In this document: positions 1-5,501 of the stretch, in pieces | How positions within the stretch are numbered: position 1 is the stretch's first letter | Layout: each line of letters opens with the position of its first letter | From: Terriglobales bacterium | Lineage (GTDB): Bacteria; Acidobacteriota; Terriglobia; Terriglobales; Acidobacteriaceae | Assembly: GCA_015655365.1 (NCBI GenBank) | Contig: JAATFE010000288.1 | Span: 1-7,117 of the forward strand | DNA: 7,117 nucleotides | Direction of reading: 5' to 3' | Translations under genes and position numbers: made by a program | Notes under the pieces: model-generated | Seen by the model: the letters and a program-made list of their open reading frames with translations, nothing else | What the model was told of the DNA's origin: nothing | Database searches by the model: none

Positions 1-120
1 GAAGTATCCGCCAGCCAGCAGAAGACCGGCGACGCCTCCGCCGACCATCATCAGGGTCATCAGCGTGCGGCGGCGGTTGCGAAAGATGTTTCGGAACGCG
101 AGCAGCAGGAACTTATCCAC
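1..120 (-). CDS. ABC transporter permease, FtsX/MacB-like (N-terminal part, runs off the left edge)
   Basis: Reading leftward from a GTG at 118-120, the first 40 codons give an amphipathic N-terminus rich in Phe, Asn and Arg (LLLAFRNIFRNRRRT at about residues 5-19). A hydrophobic, Gly-rich membrane segment follows (about residues 20-40). This is the usual start of FtsX-domain permeases of the MacB/LolC/LolE class, where a basic 'RNxxRNRRRT' stretch sits just inside the first transmembrane helix. The start is chosen because a strong Shine-Dalgarno (AAGGAGG in the minus sense, within 121-132) lies about 5 nt upstream. The GTG also overlaps the last 8 nt of the ATPase gene, a typical translational-coupling junction. 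The partner ATPase supports an exporter of lipoproteins, peptides or other amphipathic substrates; the substrate cannot be told. The rest of the gene, including any periplasmic domain, is outside the window. Confidence 0.85.
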   Translation of the reverse strand, partial: MDKFLLLAFRNIFRNRRRTLMTLMMVGGGVAGLLLAGGYF

Positions 121-826
121 GGCGGCCTCCTTCGGTTTGGCTGTCGGACTCGACTTGTCCGTCGCAGAGGCGAACGATGCGGTCGGTGTGTTCGAGCAGG
201 CGCGCATCGTGGGTGGAGAACAGGAAGGTGAGGCCGAGGCGGCGGTTCAGGTCGTGCATGAGGTCGATGAGCTGGGTGGCGTTGTGGGTGTCGAGATTGG
301 CGGTTGGCTCGTCAGCCAGCACCAGGGCGGGCCGATGAACGATGGCGCGGGCAACCGCGACGCGCTGGCGTTCGCCGCCGGAAAGCAGGTCGGGACGGTG
401 ATTGGCGCGGGCGCCGAGGCCAACACTTTCGAGCGCGGCGGCCACGCGGGTTTTGCGCTCGCGGGCGCCGACGCCCTGGATCAGCAGCGGAAACTCGACG
501 TTTTCCGCGGCGGTGAAGACGGGGATCAGGTTGAAGGTCTGAAAGACGAAGCCGATTTTTTCGCGGCGCAGTTCCGTCATACGATTGGGGCTCAGCGTGG
601 AGGTGTCGACGCCGTCGATGAGGATGCGGCCGCTGCTGGGCTTGTCAATGCAACCGATGAGGTTGAGGAGGGTGGACTTGCCGCTTCCGCTGGGACCGGC
701 AATGGCCAGAAACTCGCCCGGCGCGACGTGCAGGCTGGCGTCGTCCAGGGCGGTTACGTAGCTGTGGTCCAGGGGGAATCTTCGGCTGACGGACTCGACC
801 TGAACAAGTTCGCTGCCTTCATTCAT
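113..826 (-). CDS. ABC transporter ATP-binding protein, LolD/MacB family
   Basis: This 237-residue nucleotide-binding subunit has every motif of the family: Walker A GPSGSGKST (residues 44-52), Q-loop FQTFNLIP with Gln96, signature LSGGERQRVA (148-157), Walker B ALVLADE (167-173) followed by the D-loop, and switch His206 in STHD. The length and sequence fit the LolD/MacB/DevA clade, which powers FtsX-type permeases by ATP hydrolysis at the inner face of the membrane. Its stop overlaps the start of just such a permease (118-120), so the two form an operon. The open frame continues upstream to 1054, but that extension reads through the 7-bp repeat and palindrome and is not protein-like. The ATG at 824-826 is preferred because family homology begins a few residues later and an AAGGGAG-type ribosome site lies about 11 nt upstream. 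That spacing is slightly long. LolD, MacB and DevA cannot be separated without the full permease. Confidence 0.93.
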   Translation of the reverse strand: MNEGSELVQVESVSRRFPLDHSYVTALDDASLHVAPGEFLAIAGPSGSGKSTLLNLIGCIDKPSSGRILIDGVDTSTLSPNRMTELRREKIGFVFQTFNLIPVFTAAENVEFPLLIQGVGARERKTRVAAALESVGLGARANHRPDLLSGGERQRVAVARAIVHRPALVLADEPTANLDTHNATQLIDLMHDLNRRLGLTFLFSTHDARLLEHTDRIVRLCDGQVESDSQTEGGRRG

Positions 827-932
827 TGGGTTGGCCGCTCCCTTTCCATGGCGGTGTTTTGCTCTTTCTGGAAGGTAGCTGCGGCCGGGAATTGGGTCGC
901 GAGGTTTTGGACGAAGGGCGGAGAAAGCGGAT

Positions 933-951
933 GAGGGGTTGAGGGGAGGGG
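933..951 (+). repeat. G-tract cluster (three GGGG runs)
   Basis: Three runs of four G (935-938, 943-946, 948-951) lie close together, a short way to the left of the 7-bp repeat block, in the spacer upstream of the minus-strand ABC gene. Alone it lacks a fourth nearby run, but with the next block it makes this spacer strongly G-rich on the plus strand. Confidence 0.5.
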
Positions 952-964
952 ATGAAGCGTTTTT

Positions 965-1013
965 AGGGAGTAGGGAGTAGGGGGTAGGGAACAGGGAGTA
1001 GAGGTTAGGGAAG
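965..1013 (+). repeat. Seven tandem 7-bp units (AGGGAGT-type) with G-quadruplex motif
   Basis: Seven consecutive heptamers in register are AGGGAGT, AGGGAGT, AGGGGGT, AGGGAAC, AGGGAGT, AGAGGTT and AGGGAAG. The GGG runs at 966-968, 973-975, 980-984, 987-989 and 994-996 are separated by 2-4 nt, which satisfies the standard four-run G-quadruplex pattern on the plus strand. The plus strand is the template strand for the minus-strand ABC operon, and the block lies about 140-190 nt upstream of the ATPase start. Read on the minus strand it is a run of CCCTA/CTCCC units. From general familiarity, such units recur between genes in some acidobacterial and other GC-rich genomes; this could not be checked here. 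Confidence 0.8.
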
Positions 1014-1026
1014 GTTCGTGCTTTCC

Positions 1027-1056
1027 CAGGTCTCAGAATCGAGACCTGAGGCACCC
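1027..1056. repeat. Intergenic palindrome with GGCACCC tail (element 1)
   Basis: A perfect 8-bp inverted repeat, CAGGTCTC (1027-1034) and GAGACCTG (1041-1048), encloses the 6-nt loop AGAATC. It is followed by GGCACCC at 1050-1056. It lies 41 nt downstream of the stop of the minus-strand DUF5666 gene. As RNA from that gene it would fold at the 3' end, but no U-tract follows, so a classical intrinsic terminator is not supported. The same GGCACCC tail follows the larger palindrome at 5543-5587, suggesting one dispersed repeat family. Confidence 0.65.
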
Positions 1057-1089
1057 AGAGGTATGGGCTGGGAGAGTCGATTCGCGGGG

Positions 1090-1830
1090 CTATCTGGGTT
1101 GGGGAGCGCGGGGAACGGTTCCACCCTGCTGCGGACCCATCGCGGTGACGGTGGTGGCCACAAAGGTTCCATCCTTCACGGCGCCTTCCACACGAACGGT
1201 GTCGCCGACCTGGATGTCGGCCAGGGTGATGGGGTCGCGGCGCTTGCGGAAGGTGGTGTTTTCGTTGGCTACAAAGCTGTGGGCAGCGTTGTCGACCGAA
1301 CCCAGGAGGGTGACCTTGACCTCTTCAATTGCGGTGACCTTGCCTACGAGCCAGGTTTTGCCATAGTTGGCCTGCATCTCACGCATCTGGCGGGCGCGCT
1401 CGGGGTCCACCTGCATCACGGCCACGGCGCCAACGGTCTTGGCGGCGGGGTCTGTTTCACCCATGGCGATCACAGCGTCACCCACCTTGATGTCGGTAGG
1501 TTTGAGAGCCTGGGGCGGATTGCCGCCAGCGCCGGCGCCGCGAGGCGGGGAGATTTGCCTCATGATGCGGGTGTTGGCGCTGAAGTTGACGGTGTAGGTT
1601 TGGCCGGCGTCATTCTTGACAACATAGTGGTCGGCCGCCACTTCCACGACGGTTCCGACCAAACCGGTGCCAGAGCCCATCATGCCGCCCATGCCGCCGC
1701 GCATCCCTCCACGCATTCCCCCGCGTTGCCCTTGATCCTGACCGGCAGATGGAGCGGCGGGCGCATCCTGAGCGTAGGCAGCGCTGAGCGCAAGACCGAA
1801 GACGATGGCGGACAAAAGGCGAATCTTCAT
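1090..1830 (-). CDS. Secreted protein with two DUF5666-like domains and a Gly/Met-rich segment
   Basis: The product is 246 residues and begins with a clear signal peptide, ending AYA at residue 20 before QDAP, so it is exported. A low-complexity RGGM/GGM stretch follows (about 37-52). Two similar beta-rich modules come next: residues 55-140 (GLVGTVVEVAADHYVV, then DIKVGDAVIAMGE) and 160-231 (WLVGKVTAIEE, then DIQVGDTVRVEGAVKDG). The repeated 'G-V-x-D-I-x-VGD-V-x-V-G' pattern is typical of the OB-fold-like DUF5666 family, whose biochemical role is unknown. The ATG at 1828-1830 is chosen over upstream in-frame starts because it gives the signal peptide and has GGGGAG about 6 nt upstream. The Met-rich stretch could bind a soft metal or serve as a flexible linker; nothing visible decides this. 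It appears to be a single-gene unit, with a palindrome just after its stop. Confidence 0.87.
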   Translation of the reverse strand: MKIRLLSAIVFGLALSAAYAQDAPAAPSAGQDQGQRGGMRGGMRGGMGGMMGSGTGLVGTVVEVAADHYVVKNDAGQTYTVNFSANTRIMRQISPPRGAGAGGNPPQALKPTDIKVGDAVIAMGETDPAAKTVGAVAVMQVDPERARQMREMQANYGKTWLVGKVTAIEEVKVTLLGSVDNAAHSFVANENTTFRKRRDPITLADIQVGDTVRVEGAVKDGTFVATTVTAMGPQQGGTVPRAPQPR

Positions 1831-1872
1831 GGCAACTCCCCAGGGCGAATTGGCAACCCTCAACAGAATAGA

Positions 1873-1895
1873 CGGCCGATTCGCCCGATTGGCCG
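1873..1895. other. Imperfect stem-loop in the leader of the DUF5666 gene
   Basis: CGGCCGATT (1873-1881) and GATTGGCCG (1887-1895) can pair around a CGCCC loop, with two G-T positions that would be wobbles in RNA. It lies about 43 nt upstream of the DUF5666 ATG, between that gene and the gene remnant, and could be in the 5' leader. Function is unknown and the match could be chance. Confidence 0.35.
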
Positions 1896-1908
1896 ACATG
1901 GCTTGCAT

Positions 1909-2092
1909 TTACCGATAGCGCTGGTGGTACATGAGCGCGTCACCGACCTGCTCCGGCGTTGGCGGAGGCTGGGGCGTTCGCCGGCGTGACAACCCTGGAC
2001 GCATCCGGGGTCTCGGCAAGCGCACGGGGAAGGGGCGGGAAGAGCGATGCCAGGAGTACAAACAGCAAGCGGCTTTGATCGATGCAGCGCAT
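1909..2092 (-). pseudogene. Probable 5' remnant of a secreted TPR-type protein (or a 50-residue secreted peptide)
   Basis: A strong Shine-Dalgarno (AGGAGG in the minus sense, about 4 nt before the ATG at 2090-2092) opens a 50-codon frame ending at 1940. It starts with a convincing signal peptide (MRCIDQSRLLFVLLASLFPP, cleavage near ALA at residue 26), leaving a mature peptide of only about 24 residues rich in Ala and Pro. In the next reading frame, overlapping its end, the sequence continues as PTPEQVGDALMYHQRYR before a TAA at 1909-1911. That segment resembles the start of acidobacterial tetratricopeptide proteins (roughly 'TPEQxGDxLMxxQRYxAAIxAY'), as recalled rather than searched. The simplest reading is a TPR gene 5' end carrying a one-base insertion (or equivalent) and then truncated by a stop, with the helical repeats lost. 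The alternative is a genuine tiny secreted peptide ending at 1940; the strong ribosome site keeps that open. Confidence 0.55.
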
Positions 2093-2278
2093 ATTCCCTC
2101 CTATCGAAGGATTCAGGGCTACAAAAAAAAGCGCACAGCAGGATGACAATAAAGCATCGAAGAATGGTGACCGACAGACAGAAGCACTTGTAGCCTGAAA
2201 GGCAAATTCCACGTTAACTGCCATGGAAGCGGTTTCCCTGCCAAGGCGTACACTCATTTCGATGCAGGAAGGTGAACA
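2093..2278. other. Divergent intergenic region between the minus-strand remnant and egtB
   Basis: This 186-bp spacer should hold the egtB promoter, but I see no convincing -35/-10 pair. It contains an A8 run (2123-2130), an imperfect dyad GGAAGCGGTTTCC (2225-2237) with GGAA/TTCC arms, and the egtB ribosome site AGGAAGG (2266-2272). No small gene is supported in it. Confidence 0.5.
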
Positions 2279-3562
2279 GTGAGCACAATAACTTCATGCA
2301 ATTCGAGATTGGACACTGCCGCACGGTTCAACTCGACGCGCCGGCGGACGCTGGCTCTTTGCGAGCCTCTCACAGCCGAGGACATGATGGTGCAATCGAC
2401 GCCGGAGGCTTCGCCGGCCAAGTGGCACCTGGCCCATACCGCGTGGTTCTTCGAGTCGTTCGTGCTGGGTGAGTTTTTGCCCGGTTACCGGCTCTTCAAC
2501 CCGGAGTTTCCATGGCTCTTCAACAGCTATTACCAGAGCTTTGCGCCCTTCCCCGAGAAGCGCCTGAGGGCATCATTTTCGCGCCCTGGGCTGGAAGAAG
2601 TTTTGCGCTATCGCAAGCATGTGGATGAATCGATCGATCGGCTGCTGGCCGGCGATCCCGAGCCGGAAGCGCTCAGGCGGATCGAACTGGGCGTGAACCA
2701 CGAGGAGCAGCACCAGGAATTGCTGCTGACCGACATTCTGAATGCCTTTTTCACCAATCCTCTGCGGCCGGTCTACCTGGACGGGAGAATGGAGACGAAG
2801 ACCGGAAGGGCAGCGGAGAGCGGGCTGCGCTTTCGTCAATTTGCGGGCGGGCTGCACGAGGCTGGGCACGGCGGCGCGGGCTTCTGCTACGACAACGAGC
2901 TGCCCCGGCACCGGGTCTTTCTGGAGCCGTATGGGCTGGCTTCGCGGCTGGTCACTTGCGGGGAGTATGCCGAGTTTATCGCCGATGGCGGTTATCGGAG
3001 GCCCGAGTTCTGGCTCTCGGCCGGATGGGCCACGGCGAAGAGCGAAGGCTGGAATGCGCCGCTCTACTGGATGAGCGAGAGCGGCAACTGGAGCCTGTTT
3101 ACCTTGCGCGGCGAGCAGCCGCTGGCCCGCATGGCGCAAGCGCCGGTGAGCCACGTGAGCTATTTCGAGGCCGATGCCTATGCCCGCTGGGCGGGAAGGC
3201 GGCTGGCCACCGAGTTCGAGTGGGAAGCGGCGGCCGAGGGGCAGCCCATGGTCGGCAACCTGCTGGATTCGGAACGGTTGCTGCCGGCTCCGACTGCGGA
3301 AGCCGCGCCGGGCCAGGGCACTGAGATAGAGCAGATGATTGGGGATTGCTGGGAGTGGACGGGGAGCGCTTACCTGGGCTATCCCGGCTACCGGGCGCTG
3401 CCGGGGCCGCTGGGCGAGTACAACGGCAAGTTCATGAGCGGCACGATGGTGCTGCGGGGCGGATCGTGCGTGACGCCGCCGGCCCACATCCGTTCGAGCT
3501 ACCGGAATTACTTTGCGCCGGAAACCCGCTGGCAGTTCTCCGGGATTCGGATGGCTTCATAA
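2279..3562 (+). CDS. egtB: Ergothioneine biosynthesis iron-dependent sulfoxide synthase EgtB
   Basis: This 427-residue non-heme iron enzyme couples hercynine to a thiol donor through an oxygen-dependent C-S bond, giving a sulfoxide intermediate of ergothioneine in the cytoplasm. The N-terminal DinB-like domain carries the expected iron ligands: His53 in WHLAH (49-53), and His141 and His145 in HEEQH (141-145). The C-terminal half is the formylglycine-generating-enzyme/sulfatase-modifying fold, with GRRLATEFEWEAA (306-318), GDCWEWTGS (355-363) and LRGGSCVTPPAHIRSSYRN (392-410). Length is normal for the family. The start is a GTG with AGGAAGG about 6 nt upstream. Tandem tyrosines (84-85) and the acidobacterial context suggest a type II, cysteine-using enzyme like that described from Chloracidobacterium. 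That is inference, supported by the lack of egtA or egtC here. The downstream neighbour is egtD. Confidence 0.95.
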   Translation: MSTITSCNSRLDTAARFNSTRRRTLALCEPLTAEDMMVQSTPEASPAKWHLAHTAWFFESFVLGEFLPGYRLFNPEFPWLFNSYYQSFAPFPEKRLRASFSRPGLEEVLRYRKHVDESIDRLLAGDPEPEALRRIELGVNHEEQHQELLLTDILNAFFTNPLRPVYLDGRMETKTGRAAESGLRFRQFAGGLHEAGHGGAGFCYDNELPRHRVFLEPYGLASRLVTCGEYAEFIADGGYRRPEFWLSAGWATAKSEGWNAPLYWMSESGNWSLFTLRGEQPLARMAQAPVSHVSYFEADAYARWAGRRLATEFEWEAAAEGQPMVGNLLDSERLLPAPTAEAAPGQGTEIEQMIGDCWEWTGSAYLGYPGYRALPGPLGEYNGKFMSGTMVLRGGSCVTPPAHIRSSYRNYFAPETRWQFSGIRMAS

Positions 3563-3699
3563 AGCGCTTTGGGAATTGAGGAAGACTCTGCGGGGCCTGC
3601 ACCGGAAGTGTGCGCGCTCCGCATGAGGCAGAAAAATAGCCGGCACTTTGAAAGCGCTCGAACCACCAATCGCTACAATGAACATATTCAGGAAATTCG
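3563..3699 (+). promoter_or_regulatory. egtB-egtD spacer with a weak candidate promoter and ribosome site for egtD
   Basis: The 137-nt gap is longer than usual inside an operon. TACAAT at 3674-3679 is a good -10 hexamer, but the nearest -35-like TTGAAA (3648-3653) is 20 nt away, which is too far for an ideal sigma70 promoter. AGGAAA at 3690-3695 serves as the egtD ribosome site. The 10-bp palindrome AAAGCGCTTT (3561-3570) starts on the egtB stop codon, and its first 8 bases recur at 3651-3658. No intrinsic terminator is visible, so readthrough from egtB is likely. Confidence 0.35.
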
Positions 3700-4818
3700 A
3701 TGACAGAGAAAGCCACAGCGTTGACAGCCACGCGAACACAAGTCGATGAGGCAGTTGCGCAAGCCGTTCGCGAGGGTTTGACCGCGCAGCCCAAGCGGCT
3801 GCCCCCGTGGCTGTTTTACGACGAGGCGGGTTCGCGGCTCTTCGAAGAGATCACGGAGTTGCCGGAATATTACGTGACGCGGACCGAGCGGGACATTCTC
3901 ACGGCTTGTTCCGGGGCGATGATTGCGCAGGCGGCGCAGGGTAAACGGGTGCGGCTGGTGGAGCTGGGCGCCGGATCGGCGGACAAGACGCGGTTGCTGC
4001 TGGCCGCGGCGGTCGAGCTTCAAGGCAAGGTGCTTTACGAGCCGCTGGACGTTTCAGCCAGTGCCCTGACGGAGGCCAAAAAGCGGATCGAGCGCGAAAT
4101 TCCCGCGGTTACGGTGGCTCCGCGGGTGATGGATTATACCCAGGGCTTGCATGGTCTGGAGCCGGATGCGGCGGGAGAGCGGCGGCTGGTGCTCTACATC
4201 GGATCGAGCATTGGGAACTTCGATGCGCGGGAGGCGGGGCCGCTGCTGGAGCGCGTGCGCGCAGGGCTCGAATTGGGCGACGGGCTGCTGCTGGGCGTGG
4301 ACCTGATCAAGAGCGAGGAGACTCTGCTGGCTGCCTACAACGATGCGGCCGGAGTGACGGCGGCCTTCAACCGGAATATGTTGGTGCGGCTGAACCGGGA
4401 ACTTGGCGCGGATTTCGACCTGGAAGCCTTTAGCCACCGTGCGATTTGGAACGCCAGCGAGTCTCGTATCGAGATGCACCTGGTGAGCCGCGCAGCCCAG
4501 CGGGTGCGGTTGGCGGAGCTGGATTTGCAGGTGGATTTTGCCGCCGGCGAGAGCATTCATACGGAGAACAGCTACAAATACGCTCCGGGAGCCGCGGAAA
4601 AAATGCTGGCCGAGGCGGGGTTTGCCCCGGTGGGCTGCTGGAAGGATGCGCAGGGGTGGTTTGCGGTGTGCTTGGGGCGGGCTGACCAGGATGTGGAGCT
4701 TCCCGGCCTCGAAGCAACCGAGGATGTTACGCTTCCTGCTCCGGATCGGGCGACTGCTCTTGACCCAGTTCCACCGCGGCGGGGTAATAGAGCCAGCGCA
4801 GCAGGGCAAAAGCAATAA
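3700..4818 (+). CDS. egtD: L-histidine N-alpha-methyltransferase EgtD
   Basis: EgtD trimethylates histidine with S-adenosylmethionine to give hercynine, the substrate of EgtB encoded just upstream. The protein shows PPWLFYDEAGSRLFEEIT (35-52) and LPEYYVTRTE (54-63), the SAM-binding loop VELGAGSADKT (87-97), the acidic residue after strand 2 (Asp117), YIGSSIGNF (166-174), GVDLIKS (199-205), and AAYNDAAGVTAAFN (211-224). By alignment to the mycobacterial enzyme from memory, Tyr40, Tyr58, Asn173, Tyr213, Glu289 and Ser291 match histidine-binding residues. The family usually ends near residue 320-325. Here about 46 extra residues follow FAVCLGRA; they are Pro/Arg-rich, and the last 30 codons are antisense to the end of the next gene. 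The core is certain; the tail is probably non-functional or acquired by stop-codon loss. Confidence 0.95.
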   Translation: MTEKATALTATRTQVDEAVAQAVREGLTAQPKRLPPWLFYDEAGSRLFEEITELPEYYVTRTERDILTACSGAMIAQAAQGKRVRLVELGAGSADKTRLLLAAAVELQGKVLYEPLDVSASALTEAKKRIEREIPAVTVAPRVMDYTQGLHGLEPDAAGERRLVLYIGSSIGNFDAREAGPLLERVRAGLELGDGLLLGVDLIKSEETLLAAYNDAAGVTAAFNRNMLVRLNRELGADFDLEAFSHRAIWNASESRIEMHLVSRAAQRVRLAELDLQVDFAAGESIHTENSYKYAPGAAEKMLAEAGFAPVGCWKDAQGWFAVCLGRADQDVELPGLEATEDVTLPAPDRATALDPVPPRRGNRASAAGQKQ

Positions 4819-5059
4819 GCAGAAGAAACAATGCCGTGAGCAACCGTGCAAGTGCCATCTCAAACGGGAAGCGTGGCGGGGCCGAATAGAGGCTCGATAA
4901 TTCGCGATGCTGTTGTTGCTGGATACGCTGCTGGAACCAGATTGAGACGGGCACGGCAATAGTGTTTGCGAGATGGAGGATGCCTTGCGCGCATAGCCAG
5001 CCCACGGCGATGGCTCCCACATAACTACTGACTAGAGCGGTTTTCAAGCGATCAAACAT
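4727..5059 (-). CDS. Small two-helix membrane protein, downstream gene of a coupled pair
   Basis: I do not recognise a named family. The product is 110 residues: a hydrophobic segment at about 9-42 (ALVSSYVGAIAVGWLCAQ onward), a Gln-rich loop around 43-53, a Pro-containing linker, and a second hydrophobic helix at about 72-91 ending in LLRWLYY. The C-terminal tail is acidic and polar. The ATG at 5057-5059 has GAGGAA about 6 nt upstream, and it overlaps the stop of the preceding gene by 8 nt (ATGTTTGA), so translation is probably coupled. Its layout parallels that of the upstream gene, including a Leu/Arg-Trp-aromatic end to helix 2 (LLRWLYY versus LSRWVYG), which suggests tandem duplication. 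Its last 92 nt overlap the 3' end of egtD on the other strand. Small membrane proteins of this look seem familiar from acidobacterial genomes, but no function can be given. Confidence 0.82.
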   Translation of the reverse strand: MFDRLKTALVSSYVGAIAVGWLCAQGILHLANTIAVPVSIWFQQRIQQQQHRELSSLYSAPPRFPFEMALARLLTALFLLLIAFALLRWLYYPAAVELGQEQSPDPEQEA

Positions 5060-5417
5060 GCGTTTTCCTCGATAGTTTCGTCCGGTAGCTTCCCAGACTG
5101 TGGATCGGGCCGACTCCATAGACCCAACGTGACAGTATCCAAGCGGTAAGCAGGTACACCAAGGAGACAAAGAGCAAGGAGAAGGTACTCGGCAACAGCA
5201 CGCGAGTCGCGTTGTCGAAAGACGGAAGGGTGGGAGGAATTCCAGTCGCCACACTGGTCAAAAGAGTAAGTGCAATATTGAAGGCGGGTATCCACAGACC
5301 CATGAATGCCGCGTCAAGCGCGGAAAATATCAGAACCGCGATAACGATGGCCGCGACGTGAGAGTCGATCAAGGTTTTGCACAGAGAGTTTTGCATGAGT
5401 TCTCGGGTCTGGAGCAT
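5052..5417 (-). CDS. Small membrane protein, upstream gene of a coupled pair
   Basis: This 121-residue product of unknown function has a hydrophobic block at about 20-58 that could form one long or two short helices. A Pro-rich linker follows (GIPPTLPSF, 59-67), then a helix at about 74-100 ending LTAWILSRWVYG, and a short basic tail. The ATG at 5415-5417 is chosen because AAGGTG lies 5 nt upstream and the protein-like hydrophobic pattern begins soon after. The longer open frame to 5705 runs into the hairpin and the GH27 gene and is not credible. The gene is first in a two-gene operon; its TGA overlaps the next ATG. It matches the downstream protein in order of elements and in scattered residues (S-x-V-x-A-I near the first helix; S/L-R-W at the end of the second). 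That supports paralogy by eye only. Confidence 0.8.
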   Translation of the reverse strand: MLQTRELMQNSLCKTLIDSHVAAIVIAVLIFSALDAAFMGLWIPAFNIALTLLTSVATGIPPTLPSFDNATRVLLPSTFSLLFVSLVYLLTAWILSRWVYGVGPIHSLGSYRTKLSRKTHV

Positions 5418-5431
5418 TCTCGCACCTTGTT

Positions 5432-5454
5432 CTCGCTCAGGCAAATTGAGCAAG
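5432..5454 (-). promoter_or_regulatory. Stem-loop in the leader next to the ribosome site of the small membrane operon
   Basis: In the minus-strand transcript, CTTGCTCA can pair with TGAGCGAG (8 pairs, one G-U) around a 7-nt loop. It sits a few bases upstream of the AAGGTG ribosome site at 5423-5428, where it could affect initiation. It is seen as a pattern only. Confidence 0.35.
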
Positions 5455-5501
5455 TCGCTTTTGTTTGCGAAACCTCGGCGTGTGGGTATGGTAAGTCCGG
5501 G

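Noticed and set aside
65..934. Long plus-strand open frame (289 codons) over the ABC ATPase
   Set aside because: It is the complement of a gene with all ABC motifs; the translation is Gly/Ala/Val-rich with no recognisable domain, as expected for antisense of GC-rich coding DNA.
965..1013. CRISPR-like array or telomere-type repeat
   Set aside because: Units are only 7 bp and contiguous with no spacers, and the block is internal to a gene-rich chromosome segment.
827..1054. In-frame upstream extension of the ABC ATPase (76 extra residues)
   Set aside because: It translates the 7-bp repeat and palindrome into low-complexity sequence, has no family similarity, and the internal ATG at 824-826 fits the start of homology.
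1018..1989. Long plus-strand open frame (323 codons) over the DUF5666 gene
   Set aside because: Antisense shadow of a gene with signal peptide and repeated domains; no ribosome site or protein-like pattern.
2573..3487. Minus-strand open frame (304 codons) inside egtB
   Set aside because: Arg/Pro/His-rich shadow of a gene with complete EgtB motifs.
3648..3679. TTGAAA to TACAAT as a full sigma70 promoter for egtD
   Set aside because: The spacer is 20 nt, too long for a confident promoter, though the TACAAT alone is a good hexamer.
5060..5254. Upstream extension of the downstream small membrane protein (65 extra residues)
   Set aside because: It overlaps the coding part of the upstream membrane gene in another frame, is Cys/Pro-rich without pattern, and the ATG at 5057-5059 has its own ribosome site and an 8-nt coupling overlap.
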